Positions 6,708 to 14,597 of a DNA stretch of 44,894 nucleotides are shown in pieces. The stretch covers positions 1 through 44,894 of the forward strand of contig CALEUW010000006.1 of NCBI GenBank assembly GCA_937920725.1, given 5' to 3'. Both the position numbers and the translations under genes were made by a program. Below the pieces are notes generated by a model that was not told the DNA's origin, did no database searches, and was given only the letters and a program-made list of their open reading frames with translations. This stretch comes from UMGS1601 sp900553335. Its GTDB lineage: Bacteria; Bacillota; Clostridia; Oscillospirales; Ruminococcaceae. Every line of letters starts with the position of its first letter. Position 1 is the first letter of the stretch.

Positions 6708-8648
6708 ATGACGAAAAAACCGTTTTACATCACAACGCCTATTTATTATCCATCAGGCAATCCGCATATCGGTCACTGTTATACAACTGCCGCTTGCGAT
6801 TCGATTGCGAGATATAAGCGAATGCAGGGCTGTGATGTAATGTTCCTCACGGGTACGGACGAACACGGACTTAAGATCGAACAAAAGGCTGCTGAAAAAG
6901 GAGTTACTCCAAAGCAGTATGTTGATGAAATAGTTGAAAACTTTAAAAGCCTTTGGAGCTTTATGAACATAAGCTATGACAGATATATTAGAACTACCGA
7001 CGATTATCACATCAAAACTGTTCAGAAAATATTCAAGGAGCTTTATGACAAGGGCTATATTTACAAAGGCGAATACAGCGGAAAATACTGTGTTCCATGC
7101 GAAAGCTTTTGGACTGAGTCACAGCTCGTTGACGGAAAATGTCCTGACTGCGGAAGAGATGTAACGGAAGCTAAGGAGGAAGCTTATTTCCTAAAAATGT
7201 CGCCGTTTGCCGACAGAATAGAAAAGCTTTTGACAGAAACCGACTATCTTCGCCCTAAAACAAGAGCGATCGAGCTTGTAAACAACTTTATAAAGCCGGG
7301 ACTTGAGGATCTCTGTGTTTCAAGAACTACCTTTAAATGGGGAATCCCGGTTACCTTTGATGAAGGACACGTTGTTTACGTTTGGATAGACGCACTTTCA
7401 AACTACATCTCTGCTCTCGGATTTTACAATGAAGAGTACGGCGACTATGACAAATTCTGGCCGGCGGACGTTCACATGGTTGCAAAGGACATCATGCGTT
7501 TCCACGCTATTATATGGCCTGCAATGCTTATGGCGCTTGACCTGCCTCTTCCGAAGCATCTTGCCGTACACGGCTGGATAACATTCAACGGAAAGAAAAT
7601 GGGAAAATCGCTTGGAAACGTAGTAGATCCGTTTGTACTCGGAAAGCGCTATGGTTCTGACGCTATCCGTTATCATATTTTAAGAGAAATGGCTCTTGGC
7701 GCAGACAGCTCGTTTTCAAATGAGATAATGATCAACAGAATAAACTCCGATCTTGCAAACGGACTGGGAAATCTCGTTTCACGAACTGTAGCTATGGCTG
7801 CTAAATACTTCGGCGGAACACTTCCGACCGACCGTGAAGAGGGCGAATATGATTCTGAACTTATCTCCGATGCGTTAGCTCTTCGTGAAAAGGTTGACGA
7901 GTTTGTTGACAAAACTCAGCTTAACAACGCACTTGCTGAAATATTCAAGGTGATCTCCCGTGCAAACAAATACATTGACGAAACTGAGCCTTGGATCTTA
8001 GGAAAAGACGAAACCAAAAAGCCAAGACTTGCAAGCGTATTATACAACCTTTTGGAAGTTATAAGGATTTCCACTACCCTGCTTTCATGCTTTATGCCGA
8101 CAACAATGCCGAAGATCTGGGAACAGATAGGCGCAAAGGAATCTGATATAACATACGAGTCGGCAGGAAAATTCGGTGTTTTGCCGCTTGACGTAACCGT
8201 TCACAGAGGAGAGATCATTTTCCCTAGAATTGATGTTGAAAAGGAAATCGACGAGCTAAACGAAATTATCGGAAAGAATTCGCCGAAAGAAGAAAACGTC
8301 TTTACTCCTGAAGAGGTCAAAAACGAGATCACGATAGACGATTTTGCAAAGACCGATCTCCGTGTCGCAACAGTAAAAAGCGCTGAAAAGGTGAAGAAGT
8401 CCAAAAAGCTTCTCTGCTTACAGCTTGACGACGGTATGGGAGGAAGACAGGTTGTTTCAGGAATTGCCGAATGGTACAAGCCCGAGGATCTTGTCGGAAA
8501 GAAAGTAATTATCGTGGCTAACCTAAAGCCGGTTAAGCTTTGCGGAGTGGAGTCAAACGGCATGATATGCGCCGCAGATATGCCTGACGGCACTTGTAAA
8601 GTTATCCACCCTGATGACGCACTTCCTAACGGCAGCCGTGTAAGATAA
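6708..8648 (+). CDS. metG: Methionine--tRNA ligase
   Basis: 646 residues, full length for the long form. It charges tRNA-Met and initiator tRNA with methionine in the cytoplasm. Class I signatures: HIGH at residues 20-23 and KMGKS at about 297-301. A zinc knuckle (CVPCES...CPDCG) sits near 127-150. The anticodon-binding helical domain follows, then a linker rich in Glu and Lys. The last 105 or so residues form the EMAPII-like tRNA-binding OB domain (DFAKTDLRVATV). The ATG at 6708 follows GGAGGAAAAG. The gene is followed directly by tRNA-Arg. The single-copy look and codon use are those of a housekeeping gene. Confidence 0.98.
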   Translation: MTKKPFYITTPIYYPSGNPHIGHCYTTAACDSIARYKRMQGCDVMFLTGTDEHGLKIEQKAAEKGVTPKQYVDEIVENFKSLWSFMNISYDRYIRTTDDYHIKTVQKIFKELYDKGYIYKGEYSGKYCVPCESFWTESQLVDGKCPDCGRDVTEAKEEAYFLKMSPFADRIEKLLTETDYLRPKTRAIELVNNFIKPGLEDLCVSRTTFKWGIPVTFDEGHVVYVWIDALSNYISALGFYNEEYGDYDKFWPADVHMVAKDIMRFHAIIWPAMLMALDLPLPKHLAVHGWITFNGKKMGKSLGNVVDPFVLGKRYGSDAIRYHILREMALGADSSFSNEIMINRINSDLANGLGNLVSRTVAMAAKYFGGTLPTDREEGEYDSELISDALALREKVDEFVDKTQLNNALAEIFKVISRANKYIDETEPWILGKDETKKPRLASVLYNLLEVIRISTTLLSCFMPTTMPKIWEQIGAKESDITYESAGKFGVLPLDVTVHRGEIIFPRIDVEKEIDELNEIIGKNSPKEENVFTPEEVKNEITIDDFAKTDLRVATVKSAEKVKKSKKLLCLQLDDGMGGRQVVSGIAEWYKPEDLVGKKVIIVANLKPVKLCGVESNGMICAADMPDGTCKVIHPDDALPNGSRVR

Positions 8649-8683
8649 AAACAAAAAGCCCTTGACAAAACAAGGGCCGATAT

Positions 8684-8760
8684 GCGCTTATAGCTCAGCT
8701 GGATAGAGCAATGGCCTCCGACGCCATGTGCCGCAGGTTCGAATCCTGTTAAGCGCACCA
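8684..8760 (+). tRNA. tRNA-Arg (CCG)
   Basis: 77 nt with CCA encoded. Acceptor GCGCTTA/TAAGCGC, D arm AGCTC...GAGC, anticodon stem ATGGC/GCCAT with loop CTCCGAC, so anticodon CCG, and T arm CAGGTTCGAATCCTG. It starts 36 nt after metG, beyond a CCCTTG...CAAGGG hairpin. Confidence 0.95.
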
Positions 8761-8961
8761 CGTCGTCACGGACTATGTATCGTTCGTGACGATTTTTATT
8801 AAAAATCATCATCTCACTCACGCCGTCGCTCCTCCTTGCCGAAAAAGGTTTCGTTTTACTTCGTTTACTCAAAGCCTTTTTCGGTTTTGCGCCTGACGGC
8901 GCAGGTAAAAATCGCCGCCGATAGTCCGCCTTTGGCAAGTATGCTGAAGGCGGATTTTTTT
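8761..8961 (+). terminator. Hairpin-rich spacer with two terminators
   Basis: Three dyads: CGTCACG...CGTGACG plus TTTTTATT (8764-8800) directly after the tRNA; CCGAAAAAGG...CCTTTTTCGG (8839-8884); and CCGCCTT...AAGGCGG plus seven T (8927-8961). The first and last fit intrinsic terminators on the plus strand. No gene is supported here. Confidence 0.65.
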
Positions 8962-9026
8962 GTGTGACATCGGATTATAATTGAGAATGGCAAATGTATA
9001 ATTAATGCCAAATAACAGTTCAAAAC

Positions 9027-9078
9027 AGTTGACATAGTCCACTAAGTGTTGTATAATAACAAGTGGACGTTGTCAACT
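9027..9078 (+). promoter_or_regulatory. marR promoter inside a 52-bp nested palindrome
   Basis: TTGACA (9029-9034), 17-nt spacer, TATAAT (9052-9057). The promoter is framed by two concentric perfect inverted repeats: AGTTGACA (9027-9034) with TGTCAACT (9071-9078), and GTCCACT (9037-9043) with AGTGGAC (9062-9068). The -35 box is part of the outer arm. This is a clear operator, most simply for the MarR protein encoded next. Confidence 0.85.
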
Positions 9079-9100
9079 TTTTTGATAAAGGAGCAATTAT

Positions 9101-9547
9101 ATGGATCAATATGATGAAACAATATGTGAAATAAGAAAATTTAATCGTTTTTATACAGTAAATATGGGATTTTTAAATTCTGATTATCTTGATACCGCAT
9201 ATTCCATAGCAGAAACAAGAATTCTTTTTGAAATCAAGATGTATGGGACGTGTATTCAAAGCGATATTGTAAAAGCGCTGCATATAGATAAAAGTTACTT
9301 AAGCAGGCTAATCAAGCGTTTTTATAAGAATGGCCTTATTGAGAAAGATACATCTGATAATGATAAAAGAGCAATCAAAATTACACTTACTGAAAAGGGA
9401 CATTCAGAAGTAGAAAAACTGATTGCATTAACAAACAATCATATTAAAACAAAAATCAGTAAATTAAATGCTAATGAATGCAGTAAATTGTGTACTGCAT
9501 TAAATACGGTAATTTCAATTTTAGAAAAGGAGGATAAGCCGTTATGA
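9101..9547 (+). CDS. MarR-family regulator
   Basis: 148 residues with the MarR winged helix: recognition segment QSDIVKALHIDKSYLSRLIKRF near residues 50-72 and wing KDTSDNDKRAIKITLTEKG near 86-105. MarR proteins are dimeric, usually self-repressing and released by small phenolic or other ligands. It overlaps the GNAT gene by 4 bp (ATGA), so the two form a coupled operon, and its promoter is inside a large palindrome. Many fused MarR-GNAT proteins exist; here the two domains are separate genes. Confidence 0.92.
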   Translation: MDQYDETICEIRKFNRFYTVNMGFLNSDYLDTAYSIAETRILFEIKMYGTCIQSDIVKALHIDKSYLSRLIKRFYKNGLIEKDTSDNDKRAIKITLTEKGHSEVEKLIALTNNHIKTKISKLNANECSKLCTALNTVISILEKEDKPL

Positions 9548-10005
9548 AAATTATTCCGTTTGATGAAAAATATCGGCAGAATTTTATTGACTTTAATACC
9601 GATTGGATAGTGTCAAATTTCGGATTTTTAGAAGAGCATGACAAAGAAACATTTGAAAAAATTGATGAAGAAATGAAGTCAGGAGCTATGATATTTTTTG
9701 CCGTTGAAAATGATATTGCACTGGCAACCTGCATGACGAAACCGATGACAGATAATACATGGGAAATTTGCAAGCTCGGATCAAATGAAAATCTTCCGCA
9801 TAAAGGTGCAGGAAGCGCTGTATTTGAAGCAGCAATGAAATGGGCGTTGAATCACGGTGCACAGAAACTTTTTATTCTTTCAAACAGTAAACTCAAGCCT
9901 GCGCTTCACATTTACAGAAAATACGGCTTTCAGGAAATCAAGCTTGATAATTATGAATACATCAGAGGCGATATTGCTTTTGAATATAAAAAAAGAAGCT
10001 TTTGA
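9544..10005 (+). CDS. GNAT-family N-acetyltransferase
   Basis: 153 residues. The acetyl-CoA site motif A is visible as LPHKGAGSAVFEAAMKWA (about 97-114), and motif B with AxxxYxxxGF as ALHIYRKYGF near 120-131. It probably moves an acetyl group from acetyl-CoA to an amine. The acceptor is unknown, but coupling with a MarR regulator suggests a small toxic or signalling amine. The ATG lies inside the end of marR (4-bp overlap) with AGGAGG just upstream. Confidence 0.9.
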   Translation: MKIIPFDEKYRQNFIDFNTDWIVSNFGFLEEHDKETFEKIDEEMKSGAMIFFAVENDIALATCMTKPMTDNTWEICKLGSNENLPHKGAGSAVFEAAMKWALNHGAQKLFILSNSKLKPALHIYRKYGFQEIKLDNYEYIRGDIAFEYKKRSF

Positions 10006-10105
10006 AAATTAATGTTACAGAGAAAATGAACCACTCCTCCTGCCTTTATTCGCCACATATTTTTTAATATACTGCAAAACCTATTAAGACGAAGGAGGTG
10101 CTGTA

Positions 10106-10216
10106 GTGGCTGAAGATAAAAACAAAAAATCTGCCGGAAACAATCAATGGGTAACCTCGCACCAAAAAAGCAAACCGGATAGACGTAAAAGACAGGACGG
10201 ACCGGGCGGAAATTGA
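10106..10216 (+). CDS. 36-residue basic protein ending DGPGGN
   Basis: An excellent ribosome site AGGAGGTG (10093-10100) stands 5 nt before a GTG. The product begins MAEDKNKKSAGNNQW, is strongly basic (KPDRRKRQ) and ends QDGPGGN. Short proteins with this DGPGG tail are, as I recall, widespread in Clostridia and have no known function; the recall cannot be checked here. A terminator follows at 10268-10300. It may be disordered and nucleic-acid binding, judging only by composition. Confidence 0.7.
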   Translation: MAEDKNKKSAGNNQWVTSHQKSKPDRRKRQDGPGGN

Positions 10217-10267
10217 CCGTTGCTGATTGTAAACGAAAATACTGAATATACCCAAACAGCGAAATAA

Positions 10268-10300
10268 AAGGCGTCTGCAAAACCTGCAAACGCCTTTTTC
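10268..10300 (+). terminator. Rho-independent terminator
   Basis: AAAGGCGT...ACGCCTTTTT with the loop TCTGCAAAACCTGC. The T run follows on the plus strand and ends the small gene unit. Confidence 0.8.
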
Positions 10301-10323
10301 ATTTGTAATCTATAACGAAAACA

Positions 10324-10713
10324 CTAATCTGTTTTCTTATCATATCCCCAACATTCGCCGTCAAGAGATATCTTATCTCGATGTCCCTTTAAATTATCGC
10401 CTTCGTTATCTTCCTCAAAATGTACACAATTAACACATTTTTGTTTCACAACTCTATCGAGCAGAGAATCATAATCCTTACGATGCAAAACTGTTGCTTC
10501 AACCTCATTAAATTTGTCAATTTTAGCTACATTCATATATACTTCTATTATTTCTTCCTCAATCAAATACTGAAATACACAATCATCTGTTTGATATTTC
10601 ATCATAGGAATAAAAGAATGATACTTATCTGACAAATACTCAACAAATTCTTTGACGGTTGTAATTCCTTGCGGGAACTGATAATAATCATAATCAATTT
10701 CTAATAATTTCAC
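10324..10713 (-). CDS. Hypothetical protein, acidic, with a C-terminal CxxC
   Basis: 129 residues, not recognised. A mixed alpha/beta body is followed by a C-terminal part with CVNC (about 93-96) and a further Cys (GECWGY), a possible zinc site. GTG start at 10713 with AAAGGAGAAA about 10 nt upstream. It is a single gene with no operon partner, bounded by terminators on both sides. No function can be inferred. Confidence 0.6.
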   Translation of the reverse strand: MKLLEIDYDYYQFPQGITTVKEFVEYLSDKYHSFIPMMKYQTDDCVFQYLIEEEIIEVYMNVAKIDKFNEVEATVLHRKDYDSLLDRVVKQKCVNCVHFEEDNEGDNLKGHRDKISLDGECWGYDKKTD

Positions 10714-10801
10714 AAATACTTTTCTCCTTTATAGTAGTATAAGAATTATACAAAGAATTGTTTGGCTATTAAAGTTTAAATTACTATATTAAACAAAAAA
10801 C

Positions 10802-10841
10802 ACACGGACGTCTGCAAATCACGCAAACGTCCGTTTTTCGT
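10802..10841 (-). terminator. Hairpin GGACGT...ACGTCC
   Basis: ACACGGACGTCTGC...GCAAACGTCCGTTTTT (10801-10840) forms a stem flanked by A and T runs, so it could end transcripts from either side. The same hairpin with one change is at 30934-30970, after the initiator tRNA. Confidence 0.6.
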
Positions 10842-10921
10842 TGTATGTTAGATACAAAAAATATTTTTGCGTTTTTGTATGCAGAATTGAACTCTCATAT
10901 TTATCAAAAAATATTAAAAAA

Positions 10922-12004
10922 CTATTCTTCGGATCTTACAGAATACTCTTTTGATAAAAGATTAGGTATACAAATATCTCTTCTCAAATCATAATCTTTT
11001 ACTGCGTTTTCAAGGCTTTTTTGCGGGTTAGTTGTAATTGAATCTTGTAATATTTTTGCTGGTTCTTGCAGACTTTTTATTATATCGTCATCCAATTGCT
11101 TGGATAAATAATAATCCTCCGCATACAAAAGGATAATACGATTAATAATTTCCAGTCGTTTTTCCTGAGTCGATTCCGATAAAAATTTTTCAAATTTTTC
11201 ATATCGTGTGCATTTATCATCTAAGAATAAAATTACAACAGTAGATTGCTTTAAAGGAAAAACAGCTATATGCAGATACTCAACTTTGTAAGAACTTCCA
11301 TAGTTATAATTATCATTTATTGTTTCTCCGTTTACTCCGGTAACAAGCGCAATCATACCTTGAAAAGCTATCGGTACAGTAAAATCCAACTTGTCATATG
11401 ATATTATTTTCAACCAACTCTTAGGAGAATACAAATTCTCTTTTGCAGTATTGAAAATTTCATAGCATTCTTTGGTATCCCATTTCCTTGCTTCAATTTG
11501 CGAATCGAGCATCTTATTTATAAAAATTGATAGAAATGGAGATTTCTCTTTCATCACTTGTTTCATTGCTTTATACATTTCAATTTCTGCTTCATGTTTA
11601 TAAATGTCTCTCAATGATGTTTTCAATACTATTTGATTTAGTACCGTTTCTGTTGGAACAGATTCATAGACCTCTGCATTTTCATAATTTTGAAATACTT
11701 TGCCATCACAAGACCCACAAATAAGATGGAAAATACCTGCATCTTTAATTCCGGAATCTTTTTTTAGGAAATCACAATCAATTAATGTATTAAATGAATT
11801 AAGCTTTCCATTCCAGGCAATATTTTTAAGACAAAATTGAGGAATAATATGTGAATCGCAAAATCCACCCTCTTTGTCACATAACAAACATTTCTTGTGT
11901 CTTGATTTTTTTCGGGCATCCTTTATATGGTCATTGATTATCTTACGAAGTTCAATTATTTGTTCATCTGAAAAGCCATCACTGTTCATATCTATTTTAT
12001 TCAT
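10922..12004 (-). CDS. Unfamiliar protein with CxxC...SHIIP (HNH-like) motif
   Basis: 360 residues from the ATG at 12004, preceded by GGAGTGATATTT; an upstream in-frame ATG (12070) has no ribosome site. Residues about 38-62 read KCLLCDKEGGFCDSHIIPQF. A CxxC pair followed by a D-SH-IIP segment is seen in HNH-like zinc nucleases, and a second CGSCDGK pair follows near residue 98, so a treble-clef zinc fold is plausible. The remaining 250 residues are helical and unknown. Such single-gene HNH-like proteins are sometimes defence effectors, but nothing else in the neighbourhood supports that. Confidence 0.6.
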   Translation of the reverse strand: MNKIDMNSDGFSDEQIIELRKIINDHIKDARKKSRHKKCLLCDKEGGFCDSHIIPQFCLKNIAWNGKLNSFNTLIDCDFLKKDSGIKDAGIFHLICGSCDGKVFQNYENAEVYESVPTETVLNQIVLKTSLRDIYKHEAEIEMYKAMKQVMKEKSPFLSIFINKMLDSQIEARKWDTKECYEIFNTAKENLYSPKSWLKIISYDKLDFTVPIAFQGMIALVTGVNGETINDNYNYGSSYKVEYLHIAVFPLKQSTVVILFLDDKCTRYEKFEKFLSESTQEKRLEIINRIILLYAEDYYLSKQLDDDIIKSLQEPAKILQDSITTNPQKSLENAVKDYDLRRDICIPNLLSKEYSVRSEE

Positions 12005-12205
12005 AAATATCACTCCACAATTAAATTTATATAAATAAATTCTACCATAAAATTCTATCGCTTGCAACATTACATATATCTAAATGCGGGTAGTGGCATT
12101 TAATTAAAGTTCTTGTCAGTTTAAGTTTAGTATTGCTTATTTTTGTCGGATATCAGTGATTAAAAAATGCATCCGGAAAATTGTAACCGAATGCATCTAT
12201 TACTT

Positions 12206-12601
12206 TTATAAAATTTTGTCATCTGTTTTAATCGTTTTAACGCCGAAAATAAAATAAACAATATGAAACACCCACACGCCTGCAAGAATTGCACATGGGA
12301 TATAAACCTCTTTCAGCATCATTATGGTAAAACCAAAGCTCATAAGCAGTGTTACAGTAATCATGATACGAATTTTTGTTTTCCATGTCATACCTTTGCC
12401 TTTTACATAACTTTCTAAGTTATTTTTATATAGCTTTGTTCCGGTAAACCAGTTATGCAGTCTTTCTGAGCTTTTGGCAAAGCAAAACGCCGCAAGCAGT
12501 AAAAAAGGAAATGCAGGCAGAAGCGGCAATATTGCTCCTATAGCACCTAGTGCTAGTCCGATACAGCCTAAAAACACATATAAAACCTTTCTAATATTCA
12601 T
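12206..12601 (-). CDS. DUF454 (YbaN-like) inner membrane protein
   Basis: 131 residues, three or four membrane helices: residues about 5-40, 78-98 and 102-122. The conserved loop LLPAFPFLLLAAFCFAKSS and the following LHNWFTGTKLY are typical of DUF454. In many bacteria this family is encoded with heme or iron genes, as here. It is the last gene of the heme operon, overlapping YgbA by 4 bp. Molecular role unknown. Confidence 0.88.
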   Translation of the reverse strand: MNIRKVLYVFLGCIGLALGAIGAILPLLPAFPFLLLAAFCFAKSSERLHNWFTGTKLYKNNLESYVKGKGMTWKTKIRIMITVTLLMSFGFTIMMLKEVYIPCAILAGVWVFHIVYFIFGVKTIKTDDKIL

Positions 12602-12939
12602 TCTTTCTCCAATCGCTTTCTTTCTTTTTTTGTTTCTATCACATGCCGGATTGCCGCCACAGGGTGATGAAAGATCATTCGAGGTCCCGCAAAACGCATT
12701 ACCGCACGAATCTTCTCACGCATTTCCGGCTTATAGCAATGAACCTTGCAGTTTGAGCAAAAGGTTTTTGTTTCCATAAACGGGCATTTATCACTTCGCA
12801 ATCTTGCGTATTTGTCAAGCTCAGCGCAGTCCGAACAAAGTCCGTTTTTTGTTCTGTGATTCTTTTTGCAGTATAGTGCGATCATCTGCGAAACCATAGC
12901 TTTTTCCCGTTCACGCTTTGACTGTATATTCTTTTCCAT
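12598..12939 (-). CDS. YgbA-like protein (nitrous oxide-stimulated promoter family)
   Basis: 113 residues rich in Cys: CKKNH...LCSDCAELDKYA...KCPF...FCSNCKVHCY, consistent with a metal or Fe-S site, then MREKIRAVMRFAGPRM, the family's conserved segment. The Escherichia coli homologue belongs to the nitric oxide response. Here it overlaps the CydC-like gene upstream by 1 bp and DUF454 downstream by 4 bp, so it is translationally coupled inside the heme operon. A role in protecting heme or Fe-S proteins from reactive nitrogen is inference. Confidence 0.85.
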   Translation of the reverse strand: MEKNIQSKREREKAMVSQMIALYCKKNHRTKNGLCSDCAELDKYARLRSDKCPFMETKTFCSNCKVHCYKPEMREKIRAVMRFAGPRMIFHHPVAAIRHVIETKKERKRLEKE

Positions 12940-14597
12940 CAGCTCATCCTCCCATGCTCTACAGAATATACGTTGTCAGCAATGCGCATAGTAGACTGAC
13001 GGTGAGATACCAGTACAACGGTTTTATTCTCTCGTTCTTCTCGAAGTGACTTTAGGATTACCGCTTCATTCAAACTGTCAAGGTTGCTTGTAGGTTCGTC
13101 GAGAAGCATAAACGGTGCGTTATGTAAAAATGCACGTGCCAGACCAAGTCTCTGCCGTTCTCCGCCTGAAAGTGTGTCTCCAAGCTCTCCTACGGGAGTA
13201 TCATAACCCTGTGGCAAGCTCATGATAAAATCATGCACCGATGCCTTTTTGCAGGCTTCTTCTATTTCTACATCTGTCGCACCTAGGTTTGCAATACGCA
13301 GATTGTTTTTTATGCTGTCGTGGAATAAATGAGTTTCCTGAGTTACAAAGCTTTCCGTATTTCTAAGATTTGTTGTATTGATGTCGGAAATGTCAGTGTC
13401 GGAAATTTTTATGCAGCCTTTTTGCACATTCCAAAATCGCATAAACAGCTTCAGTAATGTGGATTTTCCGCTGCCGCTCCGCCCAACAATGCCCACAACC
13501 GAGCCTTCGGGGATTTGCAGGGATATATTATCAAGGATTGTTTCTGTTCCATAAGAAAAAGTAACATCTTCAGCGGAAGCGCCGTTAAAAAATTTTTCGG
13601 GTTTGCCCGTTACTTCTTCAACCGCAGGCGTTTCGTCAAGAATATCCAGAACACGGTTGCCGGCAGCAAAAGTATTCTGCAAGGTACTGCCGAGATTTGC
13701 CAACGCCACGCAGGGGCCAAAGGAACTCATCAGAGCAATCGTCGGAATCAGAACACCTGAAAAATCTACCGCATCGCTTTGATACAGCCCTGCCGACACA
13801 AACAGCATAGCGAGATCAAAAACAAGGATTGCCGTATTTGTTATTGCTGTGCTGCGACCTGCCGTGCGTTTCATTCGTGCTTCGTCCTTTGACAGCTCGT
13901 CTGTTCTTTCATTCATCTCGCAAAGACGCTTTTCACCTTGTCCATACTGAATCGTTTCAGAAAGTCCCCGCAAACTATCGAGAACGAAGCTGCTTAAAAT
14001 TCCCGATTTGGTGCGGAATTTTATGCCGTCGTCGCCGCTGAGTTTTGATGTCACAACAGGAATAATTACTCCTACAGTTATATATGCAACAAGTGCTATA
14101 ATCCCGAGAATCAGGTGATAGCTTCCGATGAACAGGCACAGCACAACTGTAAATAAAAGCGCAATTGCCGCCGGAGAGATAGTATGTGCATAGAACACCT
14201 CCAGAAGCTCAATGTCCGATGTAATGACGGAGATTAAATCTCCCTTGTCTTTGCCTTCCAGCTTTGCAGGACACAGTTTTCTGAGAACCTGAAAAACCCT
14301 ATCTCTGATAAGTGCAAGTAGTTTAAACGCAATAAAGTGATTGCACGCCTGCTCTGCATAACGAAGAATTCCGCGCAGAAGAGCAAATACTCCAACCGAT
14401 AAAAACAATGCTGTCAATCCAAGCGGTGTATCAAAACGCATAAGGTCAAGTATGGCATAACCACCGAAAACCGTGATAAAGGCGGCACAAAGGTGTCCGA
14501 TCAAACCCATGAAAATCGCAAGAACCATAAAACCTGCGAGCGGCTTCACAAGTCCAATCAGTCTTGTCATGACCGTAAATCCGTTTCTTTTTTTCAT
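12939..14597 (-). CDS. ABC exporter half-transporter, CydC-like
   Basis: 552 residues: six-helix exporter domain (about 1-310) and nucleotide-binding domain with Walker A GRSGSGKST, signature LSGGERQRLGLARA and Walker B FMLLDEPTS. It overlaps its partner (14594-16333) by 4 bp, so both subunits are made together as a heterodimer. CydDC pairs act on cysteine, glutathione or heme and support cytochrome bd. No cyd oxidase is in the window, so heme or thiol handling tied to heme uptake is more likely. Substrate is inferred. Confidence 0.85.
   Translation of the reverse strand: MKKRNGFTVMTRLIGLVKPLAGFMVLAIFMGLIGHLCAAFITVFGGYAILDLMRFDTPLGLTALFLSVGVFALLRGILRYAEQACNHFIAFKLLALIRDRVFQVLRKLCPAKLEGKDKGDLISVITSDIELLEVFYAHTISPAAIALLFTVVLCLFIGSYHLILGIIALVAYITVGVIIPVVTSKLSGDDGIKFRTKSGILSSFVLDSLRGLSETIQYGQGEKRLCEMNERTDELSKDEARMKRTAGRSTAITNTAILVFDLAMLFVSAGLYQSDAVDFSGVLIPTIALMSSFGPCVALANLGSTLQNTFAAGNRVLDILDETPAVEEVTGKPEKFFNGASAEDVTFSYGTETILDNISLQIPEGSVVGIVGRSGSGKSTLLKLFMRFWNVQKGCIKISDTDISDINTTNLRNTESFVTQETHLFHDSIKNNLRIANLGATDVEIEEACKKASVHDFIMSLPQGYDTPVGELGDTLSGGERQRLGLARAFLHNAPFMLLDEPTSNLDSLNEAVILKSLREERENKTVVLVSHRQSTMRIADNVYSVEHGRMS

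Noticed and set aside
8201..8938. 245-codon minus-strand frame over metG, tRNA-Arg and the spacer
   Set aside because: It is antisense to metG and reads through the tRNA (giving RLTGFEPAAHGVGG, a well-known artefact of translated tRNA). No ribosome site or promoter.
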